DNA of 64,000 bases from Butyricimonas paravirosa (GTDB taxonomy: Bacteria; Bacteroidota; Bacteroidia; Bacteroidales; Marinifilaceae): contig NZ_CP043839.1 in assembly GCF_032878955.1 (NCBI RefSeq), forward strand, positions 434,001 through 498,000, read 5' to 3'. Shown in pieces: positions 9,387 through 17,335 of this stretch. The notes beneath the pieces are model-generated. The model worked only from the letters and a program-made list of their open reading frames with translations. It was not told the origin of the DNA and ran no database searches. The translations under genes and the position numbers were made by a program. Position 1 is the first letter of the stretch, and every line of letters starts with the position of its first letter.

Positions 9387-9596
9387 ATGCAGATTAACAT
9401 CATTGAACAGATTAGCAACTCATGCAGTTGCAGCCATATGGAAGCGCAGGAATACTTGGATTCTGAAATCCGGTACCTGCGCGAGTTGCAGGAGGCGGAC
9501 GACCTGAGGGAAGATGACATCGAAATGGCGTGCAGCAACCTCGGACTTGACCTTGACAACCAGGAATATTTTATCAACCGCCTCGCAGGGGCATAA
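9387..9596 (+). CDS. small acidic hypothetical protein
   Basis: 69 aa, starting at the ATG at 9387, one base after the 8753 gene stop. It is acidic and helical (LRELQEADDLREDDIEMACS) with a CSCSH cluster near residue 14. The upstream in-frame extension overlaps the 8753 gene and is unlikely to be used. Family not recognised. Confidence 0.6.
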   Translation: MQINIIEQISNSCSCSHMEAQEYLDSEIRYLRELQEADDLREDDIEMACSNLGLDLDNQEYFINRLAGA

Positions 9597-9608
9597 ATAC
9601 CTATAGCT

Positions 9609-10631
9609 ATGGCTTATTTTCATAACATACATTCATTGGCGGACCTGAAGAAGGAATACCGCCGTCTGGCATTGCAGCACCACCCGGACAAGGGTGGTGA
9701 CACTGCCATCATGCAACAGGTGAACACCGAGTTTGAAAGGCTCTTTGAAGTCTGGAAAGACAAACCGGATGTCTCTGCCGCATCAACCGGGTATGAACAT
9801 GACTATTCGGGTGCCACGGCAAAGGAATATACCGAGTACGTGTATAATGAATACCGTTGGAAAGGTCGCAACTACAAAGGGCAACATGCCCCTGAAATCG
9901 TAGAACTTGTGAGAATCTGGCTAAAGGAAACCTATCCGAGATATAAGTTCTCCGTCAGACGGGAGAACTACAATTCCATTTACATCAAACTGATGAGCGC
10001 GGACTTTGAGGCGTTCACCAGGGAATCCGGCAAAGTACAGGATCATATCAACCACTACAACATAGAGCGAAACCCCGATCTTACAGACCGTGCCAAGGAG
10101 GTGATGCTGAATGTCTGTGACTTTGTCATGTCATACAACTTCGATGACAGCGATGCGATGACGGATTATTTCCATACCAATTTCTACCTGACATTGGCTA
10201 TAGGGAGTTACCGGAAGCCTTACAAGGTGGAACTGCCGAAACTTGACTGTAAGGGGAAGGACAAGCCGGAAGTGTTCAAGCATCCCGAAGGTCCGGCACA
10301 CAAGGCCATCAGGCAGGCGTTGGGCACAGCCCGCTTTGATTTTATCGAGCACAGGAGGCATTCCGGCGAAATGATATTCGGAGAAGACCATTACGGCTCA
10401 CACGGAGAGCATTATTTCTGGCCGAAGGATTATTCAAGCGCGAAACTGGCTCAGAAACGGATCGACAAATTGGAGAAAGCCGGTATTCGGTGCAAGCTTA
10501 CAGGCTATAACGGCGGTTACATTCGTTTTATCGGCTACACTCCCGAAGCAGAAGCGTTACTGGAGAAGGAACGCCAGGAATACATCACCGCCCATCGGCA
10601 ATGGCAAACCAAACAGACAGTAATCAATTAA
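9609..10631 (+). CDS. J-domain protein of a mobile element
   Basis: 340 aa with an N-terminal DnaJ domain: LKKEYRRLALQHHPDKGGD with the diagnostic HPD tripeptide at about residues 23-25. There is no Gly/Phe region or Cys-rich zinc domain, so it is a type III J-protein that would recruit a host Hsp70 (DnaK). The rest (residues 70-340) is an unrecognised basic/aromatic region, and the C-terminus carries a GIRCKLTGYNGGYIRFIGY segment. Similar J-domain proteins are standard passengers of Bacteroides conjugative elements. It starts 12 bp after the small 9387 gene. Confidence 0.8.
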   Translation: MAYFHNIHSLADLKKEYRRLALQHHPDKGGDTAIMQQVNTEFERLFEVWKDKPDVSAASTGYEHDYSGATAKEYTEYVYNEYRWKGRNYKGQHAPEIVELVRIWLKETYPRYKFSVRRENYNSIYIKLMSADFEAFTRESGKVQDHINHYNIERNPDLTDRAKEVMLNVCDFVMSYNFDDSDAMTDYFHTNFYLTLAIGSYRKPYKVELPKLDCKGKDKPEVFKHPEGPAHKAIRQALGTARFDFIEHRRHSGEMIFGEDHYGSHGEHYFWPKDYSSAKLAQKRIDKLEKAGIRCKLTGYNGGYIRFIGYTPEAEALLEKERQEYITAHRQWQTKQTVIN

Positions 10632-10641
10632 ACTTATCAAT

Positions 10642-11007
10642 ATGGAACCGAACAATTTGAACGAATGGTGGGGCGGACAGCCCGACGGACTGAAACAGGC
10701 ATTCTCTCTTTTTCCCGATGGACGGTGGAAAGAGGCGGACCTGTATTTGCGAATCAATATCCGTAACTACTGCCTCCTGAAAAAAGGAGGGCTGCTTCCC
10801 GAAGACAAGGACCGCTCGATGCTCAGCGAGATTGTCTGTGAGCTGGCCGATACGGAGCTGTGCCGTGCAAATGGAAAGACACTCGAAGACATGTGCGATA
10901 CGGACGGGGCTTTTCTGGAAGAGTACCAGGAACTGTTCAACCGGATATACGATGAACTGGAAATGAGAATTACGGATTATATGAACGGACAATCAAAAAA
11001 AATGTAA
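10642..11007 (+). CDS. hypothetical accessory protein
   Basis: 121 aa, starting 10 bp after the J-domain gene and ending 2 bp before the next. Acidic, soluble, helical; a WWGGQPDGL turn lies near the N-terminus. Not recognised. Operon position suggests it is expressed with the J-domain protein. Confidence 0.65.
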   Translation: MEPNNLNEWWGGQPDGLKQAFSLFPDGRWKEADLYLRINIRNYCLLKKGGLLPEDKDRSMLSEIVCELADTELCRANGKTLEDMCDTDGAFLEEYQELFNRIYDELEMRITDYMNGQSKKM

Positions 11008-11009
11008 CA

Positions 11010-11720
11010 ATGAAAGCAAAAGTGTTCAAGTACAAGTCTGACGGGAATACCGTCGTGGCTTCTTATATGGAACTGGAGCCGTATGCGAAGAATGTATATC
11101 TCTCCCTGTCAAGAAAGAACGAAGACGGGAATGAAGACGATGACTGTTTCCATGTGGTCTGCCGGATTGAAAACGTTTATTTTTCCAGCGGGCAGTATTC
11201 ACGCCGGTTTCTCAAGGGAGAAGATTGCAGAGAGGAAGCCGCCACCTATTGCAGGAACTGGATTGCGGATACGCTTCAAAGTGCGGAAAGAGGAGCCTTC
11301 GTCAATTTGATCTCCGTCCGCGTGTTCGAGGCTCTCGGACTTGACACCACTTCCCTGGTGCAAGCCCGTGAGGAGTATAAAAGAATACAGGAGCAGAAAC
11401 GCAGGGAGCAGAAGGAGAAAGAGGCGGAAGAGCGCAGAGTGCAGGAAGAGCAACATCAGTGGCTACTCAATGAACAGAAACGGAAATTCCTGGACGGGGA
11501 ACGGATTACGGGAGAAATGTTCCTTGAAATCACCGGAAGGGACGGTTTTGACATCCATATCAGAACCAAAGGGACATTCAACAGGCATGTGAGGGGCATT
11601 GACAGGAACGGCACCGTCAGTTTCCGGAAAATCAAGGGCTGCCGGACTCCGGACTTTACCGGATGCCATAAGGCCGTGTCCGCCTATCTGGCGTTCATTA
11701 CAGAAAAAGAGGGCAAATAA
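11010..11720 (+). CDS. hypothetical protein with central coiled coil
   Basis: 236 aa. Residues about 120-155 are a strongly charged heptad-like helix rich in Glu, Lys, Arg and Gln (EEYKRIQEQKRREQKEKEAE), flanked by globular parts. The C-terminal 70 residues read HIRTKGTFNRHVRGIDRNGTV and are basic, so nucleic-acid contact is possible but unproven. It is the last gene of the operon; 11721-11780 is a short gap before the convergent 11781 gene. Confidence 0.65.
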   Translation: MKAKVFKYKSDGNTVVASYMELEPYAKNVYLSLSRKNEDGNEDDDCFHVVCRIENVYFSSGQYSRRFLKGEDCREEAATYCRNWIADTLQSAERGAFVNLISVRVFEALGLDTTSLVQAREEYKRIQEQKRREQKEKEAEERRVQEEQHQWLLNEQKRKFLDGERITGEMFLEITGRDGFDIHIRTKGTFNRHVRGIDRNGTVSFRKIKGCRTPDFTGCHKAVSAYLAFITEKEGK

Positions 11721-11780
11721 TTAAATCCGGGGCGGTAAAGGTCTGCTCCATGCAGCTGTTACCGCTACCGGCTTCCGGCC

Positions 11781-12125
11781 TCACAATTCACGGTTCAGCG
11801 CCATTGCCAGCGGAAACATCAACCGGTTATAGGCTTTAAGCTTTTGCAAATTCAGCACATATCCGGCATAGGGATTGGTCAGATCGGTATAGAAGAATAC
11901 ATCGGTAAATCCTGAGTGTTCCTCCACGACTTCACCCTCCAACGGAATCTCCTCCACATTGAACCGCTCCAGAGGCAGTTCTTCCAGACGGGTCTGTTCC
12001 GCATTTCCCAACACATTGAGGTTGCGGTTAAACAGCACGAATCCTTTCTTCCTGTAATCCACACGCATACCGTACGGACGCTCCACAAGGAAAGCATCCG
12101 CCGCTTTCTTTATATAGTTTTCCAT
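11781..12125 (-). CDS. hypothetical protein on the opposite strand
   Basis: Minus strand, 114 aa when started at the internal Met that gives MENYIKKAADAFLVERPYG. An upstream extension to 12239 is open, but a TATTTTTG -7 box lies just before the chosen start and would be inside the longer version. The protein is soluble, with VEEIPLEGEVVEEHSG in the middle and LMFPLAMALNREL at the end. Family not recognised. It is transcribed convergently with the 11010 gene. Confidence 0.55.
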   Translation of the reverse strand: MENYIKKAADAFLVERPYGMRVDYRKKGFVLFNRNLNVLGNAEQTRLEELPLERFNVEEIPLEGEVVEEHSGFTDVFFYTDLTNPYAGYVLNLQKLKAYNRLMFPLAMALNREL

Positions 12126-12144
12126 AAAACTGAAATTAGAATTG

Positions 12145-12152
12145 CAAAAATA
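12145..12152 (-). promoter_or_regulatory. candidate -7 box for the 11781 gene
   Basis: The minus strand reads TATTTTTG, matching TAnnTTTG, 19 bp before the ATG at 12125. No well-placed -33 TTG is seen at the usual 19-21 bp spacing, so this is a partial match. Confidence 0.4.
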
Positions 12153-12230
12153 CATCTTTTGTCCGGCAATGGCGAACAAATCAGGAAGAGAATCGCCACA
12201 GACCATGCAAAGCACACTACCGTGTATTTT

Positions 12231-12393
12231 ATTTCCCACCCTGCAAAGGTAGTCCCGTGTCCGGTGTACCCTGTCAAGGTCAGGCCCCTTGCGGGGTTGG
12301 CTGAAAGAAAATCATCCTCGCCTGACGGCTGCGGTATTTTCTTTCGCCAAACCTTGCGGGTACGATCACGGGACAGTCTGGCAGGCGAGAAAT
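12231..12393 (+). promoter_or_regulatory. structured intergenic element, copy 3 of 7
   Basis: Outer stem ATTTC..CCTGC / GCAGG..GAAAT; inner stems CCCGTG/CACGGG, TACC/GGTA, CAAGG/CCTTG and GAAAGAAAAT/ATTTTCTTTC around the fixed ATCATCCTC ... CGGTA core. GTCAGG before the apical stem can pair with CCTGAC in the apical loop, matching the possible pseudoknot of copy 1. CAAAGGTA is at the left foot with CAAGG 23 bp in. A CCGGCT/AGCCGG hairpin follows, then an A-rich leader to the 12448 gene. Confidence 0.75.
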
Positions 12394-12447
12394 AAAAATA
12401 CCGGCTCCCGGAGCCGGACGTGTTTAACAGATAAAATACAATGAATC

Positions 12448-12738
12448 ATGAAAATCCTGAATGAAGAACATTTCGAGAATGTTAAGCGTTATGCCGAATC
12501 CATCGGTGACACCTCACTCCGGAAATGCCTGGAACGGTTGAAGAGCTGGGAGGAAAATCCTGACTGTCCCAGCGAAATTTCACTCTACTATGACCATGCC
12601 CCGTACTCGTTCGGCTTTACACAATGTTATCCCGACGGAAGGACAGGCATCGTGGGCGGTCTGCTCTATCACGGAATACCGGACCGCTCTTTTGCCGTAA
12701 CACTACAACCGTTCCACGGATGGCAGATACACACCTGA
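12448..12738 (+). CDS. small conserved protein, paralogue of the 47248 gene (DUF4120-like)
   Basis: 96 aa. It is clearly homologous along its whole length to the 96-aa protein at 47248: both start MKI, carry ESIGDT/KSIGDT, SFGF, GIVGGLLYHG and end HGW.IHT. I believe this is the DUF4120 group of Bacteroidales mobile elements. No catalytic motif is obvious. It lies directly downstream of structured element copy 3 and is followed by the 12781 gene. Confidence 0.75.
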   Translation: MKILNEEHFENVKRYAESIGDTSLRKCLERLKSWEENPDCPSEISLYYDHAPYSFGFTQCYPDGRTGIVGGLLYHGIPDRSFAVTLQPFHGWQIHT

Positions 12739-12780
12739 TGAGAGGCAAACGACAGTATTAACTTCATAAAATTCAAGATT

Positions 12781-13707
12781 ATGGAAACGACATTGGCAGT
12801 AATGGAAAGACAACAGCAGTTTGACTTCCAGAAAAACGGAATTGAAGTGATGAACTTCGAGACGCTTCAGCGTACCTACAAGGAAAACGACATCTACAAC
12901 AACCCGGTGCAAGGTATCTACCATTACCAGGTCATCCGGCGCATGATGGACATCTGCGAGAAATACAATCTCGACTATGAGGTGGAGGAAATCTTCGCGG
13001 CCCAGAACAGGAACAAGACGCAGCCGGGAGTAAGCATCCTTCCGCAGGTGGAACAGACACATGGCGAAAAAGCCGTGGAAGCGCACATCCTGCGCCGTAT
13101 CTTCGCCACCATCCGGATCAAGGACTGGGAGACGGACGAACTGACCACAACATTGGTCGTCGCCTACCACCAGGACGGCATACAGGCAGCCATAGGTCCC
13201 TGCGTGCTAATCTGTCATAACCAGTGTATCCTTTCACCCGAGCGAAGTGTCTGCAATTACGGCAAGAAGAAAGTCTCGACGGAAGAGGTGTTCGAAACCG
13301 TGGACGGCTGGCTTGCCAATTTCGAGGTGAACATGAACGAGGACATCGAACGCATACAACGGCTGAAACGCCGGGTTATATCTATGGAGGAAATCTATAT
13401 GTATATAGGTCTGTTGACCGCGTTGCGCGTCTCCCACGACAGTTCGGACAGGAATCTGTCATCCTCCGTGGAAACCTATCCTCTGAACCAAGGGCAAATT
13501 TCTATATTCACGGAAGAGGTGCTTAAACTGGCTATGACCAAAGGGCAGATTACCGCTTGGGAGCTATACAATATAGCCACAGAGATATACAAGCCCGGAA
13601 AAACGGACTTCCCGGCACTGATTCCACAAAACGGAGCAATGGCGGAACTACTGCTTTCCCATCTGCCGGAAGCAGCTGAAGTACAGGATGCCGTTCCGGT
13701 AAGCTGA
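12781..13707 (+). CDS. conserved mobile-element protein (DUF3871-like)
   Basis: 308 aa, soluble. It contains YNNPVQGIYHYQVI near residue 40, an ILRRIFATIRI segment and VVAYHQDGIQAAIGPCVLIC, then a helical C-terminal half. The size, position beside the tra operon and wording resemble DUF3871 proteins, which I recall as phage/ICE proteins related to DUF932; this is not verified. It follows the 12448 gene by 42 bp and is closed by a terminator-like hairpin. Confidence 0.65.
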   Translation: METTLAVMERQQQFDFQKNGIEVMNFETLQRTYKENDIYNNPVQGIYHYQVIRRMMDICEKYNLDYEVEEIFAAQNRNKTQPGVSILPQVEQTHGEKAVEAHILRRIFATIRIKDWETDELTTTLVVAYHQDGIQAAIGPCVLICHNQCILSPERSVCNYGKKKVSTEEVFETVDGWLANFEVNMNEDIERIQRLKRRVISMEEIYMYIGLLTALRVSHDSSDRNLSSSVETYPLNQGQISIFTEEVLKLAMTKGQITAWELYNIATEIYKPGKTDFPALIPQNGAMAELLLSHLPEAAEVQDAVPVS

Positions 13708-13750
13708 CATACAAGCCGCACAAATGGCCTGATTCCGACAATACGCATAA

Positions 13751-13795
13751 GGGAGAACCTGACAGTCGAAAACAACTGAAAGATTCTCCCTTTTT
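13751..13795 (+). terminator. terminator between convergent operons
   Basis: GGGAGAA (13751-13757) pairs with TTCTCCC (13784-13790) and is followed by TTTTTC. The stem is short and the loop long (26 nt), but the position between the 12781 gene and the convergent lysozyme gene supports a terminator. Confidence 0.45.
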
Positions 13796-13798
13796 CAT

Positions 13799-14314
13799 TT
13801 ACTTCTCAAAAAGCAGCATATATTCCACTTTCCTTCTCCGTTCGATGCTCGGAACCACTTTCCCCTTGTAGCATCTGAAGGAGACATATTCCTTATAGAT
13901 ATCGCGGTCACCCGACTCCAGTTTTTTCAACAGCCGGCTCTTGGGTATTTTTCCATACCCTTTGATACGGGAACAGCCCACATTATACGCAAGAACACTA
14001 ACGATCAAAGAATCACGTCCCAGATAACTGAACATACGGCACAACTTACGGAGGTCTGCTCTCAGAATGGAATCACCTTGTGCTTTTGTAATACTGTTGG
14101 TAAACCTCTCCCCGGGAAGAACTTTGTGCCCCCACCCGACATAAGGCCAATGCTTTTTCTCTCCATGCCAACCCTCGAATCGCTTGACACACTCGACCGC
14201 AATACTGAACCTGTCCGGACTTGCCTTTATCGGATTCTCCGCCCTCGACGGCATACCCGGAAAAAAGACCGTGATGGAAAGCACCGCAAACCATATTGCT
14301 TTTAACTTCATCAT
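13799..14314 (-). CDS. GH24-type lysozyme of the transfer operon
   Basis: Minus strand, 171 aa from the Met giving MMKLKAIWFAVLSITVFF, a signal peptide that ends near SRA-EN; a longer start at 14341 would overlap traQ. The mature part reads like a phage-type lysozyme: KRFEGW with the candidate catalytic Glu, YVGWGHKVLPGE, and VLAYNVGC..I.G.GKI. It would open peptidoglycan locally for the conjugation channel. It is the last gene of the tra operon, as in other CTnDOT-like elements where a lysozyme follows traQ. Confidence 0.8.
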   Translation of the reverse strand: MMKLKAIWFAVLSITVFFPGMPSRAENPIKASPDRFSIAVECVKRFEGWHGEKKHWPYVGWGHKVLPGERFTNSITKAQGDSILRADLRKLCRMFSYLGRDSLIVSVLAYNVGCSRIKGYGKIPKSRLLKKLESGDRDIYKEYVSFRCYKGKVVPSIERRRKVEYMLLFEK

Positions 14315-14327
14315 AGGCAGGACCGGC

Positions 14328-14840
14328 TTAGTGTCCGACAATTGTGACCGGCAATTCCTTGCTATCCGCAGTCACGACGGAATCCTCGTCCTCCGCCTCG
14401 TTGTTGAAATCAAAAGTCAATTGGCAAATCTGTGCCGGTTCGCTGTTGTCCTCGAAATAGATGTCTATCGTCTGCTGGTTCTCGCTTTCAGAAGTGTAGT
14501 ATAGCCTGAACACCTCCCTGTCAAGGGGATAGCGGTCATTGGGCAGCAACACCATCCCGTCATCCATACGGAGTGTACCCTTGCCGTCCGGCTGGAAATA
14601 TCGGATGGTGTAGCGGGCATCGGAAAACCGTCCTTCACGTTTGAGTTCACACCGTATTTCCACCGTCTCACCTTTCACAATACGTGTGGGGACAGGCAGG
14701 GTCTCCACCTTGAACGGATAGGACTGCTGTACATCCATTTCATCATTGCAGGCGGACAACAGACAAGCCGCCAGACCCAGGAACAGGATTGCCATCATTC
14801 CGGCCAATTCTCTTTTTTTATTCAATGCATTCATATTCAA
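14328..14840 (-). CDS. traQ: conjugative transposon protein TraQ (DUF3872)
   Basis: Minus strand, 170 aa. The N-terminal hydrophobic stretch ends in LLSAC (lipobox), so it should be a lipoprotein. The mature part is beta-rich (FKVETLPVPTRIVKGETVEI, ...YTIRYFQPDGKGTL), as in the DUF3872 TraQ family. It lies between traP and the lysozyme gene, the usual order. It probably belongs to the envelope part of the mating apparatus; its exact role is unknown. Confidence 0.8.
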   Translation of the reverse strand: MNMNALNKKRELAGMMAILFLGLAACLLSACNDEMDVQQSYPFKVETLPVPTRIVKGETVEIRCELKREGRFSDARYTIRYFQPDGKGTLRMDDGMVLLPNDRYPLDREVFRLYYTSESENQQTIDIYFEDNSEPAQICQLTFDFNNEAEDEDSVVTADSKELPVTIVGH

Positions 14841-14873
14841 TCAGATTTTAATACGTTATACTTAATTCTATTT

Positions 14874-15740
14874 TTACAGAAACTTGTTCTGCAGGTATTC
14901 GTTCAGATCCTTGTATCCTTTGTACAAAGAGGAACAGTCCACTATTTTATCCGCATAGCGTTTGCGGAGCGCCTCCAGCGTGCGCCGTCCGGCTTCGTCC
15001 CGGTCCAGGTAACAGTTGACTCTCTCATATCTGTCAAGAACGGGGAACGAGCGTTCCAGCAATGCCACCGAGTTCAGTACGAGATAGTCGTCGCCACATC
15101 CCAATTCGAGTTGCATCCACGAGAGGCAGTCGATAAACCCCTCGAAGAGATTGCAAGTATCCGAACCGTTGTCCATCAGCGAAATGTCTTTCGGAGAGAG
15201 ACTGGCCTTAAAAAAGCGGTTGCGCACCTCGTACCCACCGCTGACATTCCTGAAACCGATGGCGAAATACCGCTTCCCGTGCAAGGTGTACCTGATCTCC
15301 TTGCAGTTCGGCATAGCCACATCACCGCTAATGCCACGTTCCGCCAGATAACGGAGCAGGACGCTGTTGTGCAGCGGTCCGGACTGTACCTTCGTGAAAC
15401 TTTCCTGCCTATGGGAATCTTCCCTGTCATTTTCCCCGGAACGGGAAACGGTCTTGTGTTCGGGAGCAAGACCGCCCCATATCCCTGTGATGAACCTGGC
15501 CTGCGCCTTGAAATCCCCGCTGCCGATAAACTCCCCCGCAAGGGTGAATATGTCGCCTCCCTGTCCGGTACCGAAGTCATGCCATATATCCTTACGGACA
15601 TTCAACTGGAACGAGGCGGTGCGCTCCTCCCGGTACGGGGCCAGATACCAATATTCATCCCCCCGTCTTCTTGCCGGTTCATATCCCATCCGTGCCAGAA
15701 AAACGGCGATTGGAATGTCTCTTATCTCTTCTATAGTCAT
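14874..15740 (-). CDS. traP: TraP, primase-like protein (CHC2-like + Toprim)
   Basis: Minus strand, 288 aa. Residues about 15-70 match a CHC2 primase zinc-finger domain in layout (YREERTASF ... GTGQGGDIFTLAGEF), but the zinc-binding Cys/His positions are replaced (APYREE for CPFHxE, HDFGTGQ for the second pair), so it is probably metal-free. A Toprim domain follows: NLFEGFIDCLS and LDRDEAGRRTLEAL. It may prime synthesis on incoming single-stranded DNA. It sits between traO and traQ. Confidence 0.85.
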   Translation of the reverse strand: MTIEEIRDIPIAVFLARMGYEPARRRGDEYWYLAPYREERTASFQLNVRKDIWHDFGTGQGGDIFTLAGEFIGSGDFKAQARFITGIWGGLAPEHKTVSRSGENDREDSHRQESFTKVQSGPLHNSVLLRYLAERGISGDVAMPNCKEIRYTLHGKRYFAIGFRNVSGGYEVRNRFFKASLSPKDISLMDNGSDTCNLFEGFIDCLSWMQLELGCGDDYLVLNSVALLERSFPVLDRYERVNCYLDRDEAGRRTLEALRKRYADKIVDCSSLYKGYKDLNEYLQNKFL

Positions 15741-15753
15741 AAGCGATACGGTT

Positions 15754-16326
15754 CTAATGGATTATGAATTTGACACCCAGACCGAATTGTGTCGTGAACA
15801 GGTCCAGCGAGCTTCCCCACAATACACGTTCCCGGATAGCGGCAAGAAGGACGATGCGGTCTGTCACGTATGCCTCAAGTTCCAGGGTTATCGCGCCGCC
15901 ATAGACAAACGCATCCTTGGCGAGCAGCCTCGAACCGTCATACAGTATCCTCTCGCCCCAGTTCACGGTCTCATAGCCGGCCAGTGCGGAACCGCCGACC
16001 GAGAGGAAGACCGTCTTTGTCGGATCAGACAGGAATTTCAAATAATAGCCGCCTTCTGCCGTGAACTGCGCACGGGGTACGCTCGCATCCCGATACCCAT
16101 AATTCTTCATCAGATACTCGGCGCCTATGACCCAGCGGTTGGCTTTTGGGGTGTATCCGGAAACGGCAAATCCGGTATAATAATTCAAGGGGGACTTTGA
16201 GCCGTTCGCAAATCCTCCGCGCAGTTCCACGCCCTTCATCCCGGGCAGGTACCGCTGGGCGTGCGCCCGCCCTGAAAACAGGGCAAGCGACACGGCTGTA
16301 ACAAAAAGGAACAGATACTTCTTCAT
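15754..16326 (-). CDS. traO: conjugal transfer protein TraO
   Basis: Minus strand, 190 aa with a cleavable signal peptide (MKKYLFLFVTAVSLALFSG..AHAQ). The remainder is an alternating beta pattern typical of a small outer-membrane barrel (VIGAEYLMKNYGYRD, VFLSVGGSALAGYE, ...QFGLGVKFIIH with a terminal His). This fits the TraO family of Bacteroidetes transfer regions, thought to sit in the outer membrane. It starts 2 bp after the traN stop. Confidence 0.85.
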   Translation of the reverse strand: MKKYLFLFVTAVSLALFSGRAHAQRYLPGMKGVELRGGFANGSKSPLNYYTGFAVSGYTPKANRWVIGAEYLMKNYGYRDASVPRAQFTAEGGYYLKFLSDPTKTVFLSVGGSALAGYETVNWGERILYDGSRLLAKDAFVYGGAITLELEAYVTDRIVLLAAIRERVLWGSSLDLFTTQFGLGVKFIIH

Positions 16327-16328
16327 GG

Positions 16329-17312
16329 CTACTTCACTTTAAGTTCGTTGATAACCCCGGCTCTCACGATGTCCTCACTTTCCACGGTGAAGGTCTGGTG
16401 TCTGCCACCGCCTTTCTCGTGCATCTCCACCATCAGCACCTTGTCCGAGGGGATGGTGAATTTGTCGAAGACGAAAACGGTGCGCCCGTCCTTTTTCCCC
16501 GCGACGGACGTTACATAGTCGTAAGCACGCAGTGGGAATATCACCTGTTCCTGAATGGCGGTACGTTTCATCAGCTTCTTGTCCACAATTTTAAAAGTCA
16601 CGAAATCCACCTCATAAGGCACGTTGGACCGGTTCTTTATCTGTGTATGAAAATAAAGCAAGCCGTTGTGCGTATAGAGTCCGCGGAGCAGGTACTGGAT
16701 GCCGAACGCCTTGCTTCCGATATGCTTGATGTGCCGTCTGTTGTCCTTGTGGATGGACTTCGAGATAAGGTGTACCAATTTAGGCGATTCACAGCCCAAT
16801 TCCTTCAGGTAGATGTCAAGGGCGTTGTTGGGGCGGTTCACCTCACTTCCGTCATGAATGAAATCCTTCATCTCGATATTCAGCAGCAGCGGCTCTTCCG
16901 CATACTTCACATTGAAGGTGTAAAAACTTCCGCTTTCGGTAATCACGGACATGTTGGTCTCCTCACGGAAGTCCTTCACGGTGGTCTTTACACGGATGAC
17001 ATTCTCCGCACCGTCCGCCTTGCCTGCAATGAGGTTCGGAGAACCGAGATCCACATAACGCACCGATGACGGGAAAATGATGTGCGTGGTCTTTCCATAG
17101 GTCACTTCCAGCCCGTATGGAGGTATCATCCTGTCAAAGGTGAGTTTACGGGTCAGACCGTGATAGAGGTCTCCGTCCTCCTCTTTTTGAGGATACACTT
17201 CCTTGGCCAGTGTGACGGCATTGTTTACCGCCGCTACGCTGTCGGCTTCATTTTGGGCGAAAGCGCCCACAGTGCCCCATGCAAGGGCAAGCATTACAAA
17301 AAACTTTTTCAT
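16329..17312 (-). CDS. traN: conjugative transposon protein TraN
   Basis: Minus strand, 327 aa with a signal peptide (MKKFFVMLALAWGTVGAFAQ). The C-terminal half holds YLLRGLYTHNGLLYFHTQIK and RSNVPYEVDFVTFKIVDKK, the beta-rich pattern of TraN (a VirB9/TrbG-like outer-membrane-complex protein). It lies between traM and traO and would form part of the core channel with TraO and TraM. Confidence 0.85.
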   Translation of the reverse strand: MKKFFVMLALAWGTVGAFAQNEADSVAAVNNAVTLAKEVYPQKEEDGDLYHGLTRKLTFDRMIPPYGLEVTYGKTTHIIFPSSVRYVDLGSPNLIAGKADGAENVIRVKTTVKDFREETNMSVITESGSFYTFNVKYAEEPLLLNIEMKDFIHDGSEVNRPNNALDIYLKELGCESPKLVHLISKSIHKDNRRHIKHIGSKAFGIQYLLRGLYTHNGLLYFHTQIKNRSNVPYEVDFVTFKIVDKKLMKRTAIQEQVIFPLRAYDYVTSVAGKKDGRTVFVFDKFTIPSDKVLMVEMHEKGGGRHQTFTVESEDIVRAGVINELKVK

Positions 17313-17335
17313 GTCGATTGAATTTTAATGGATTG

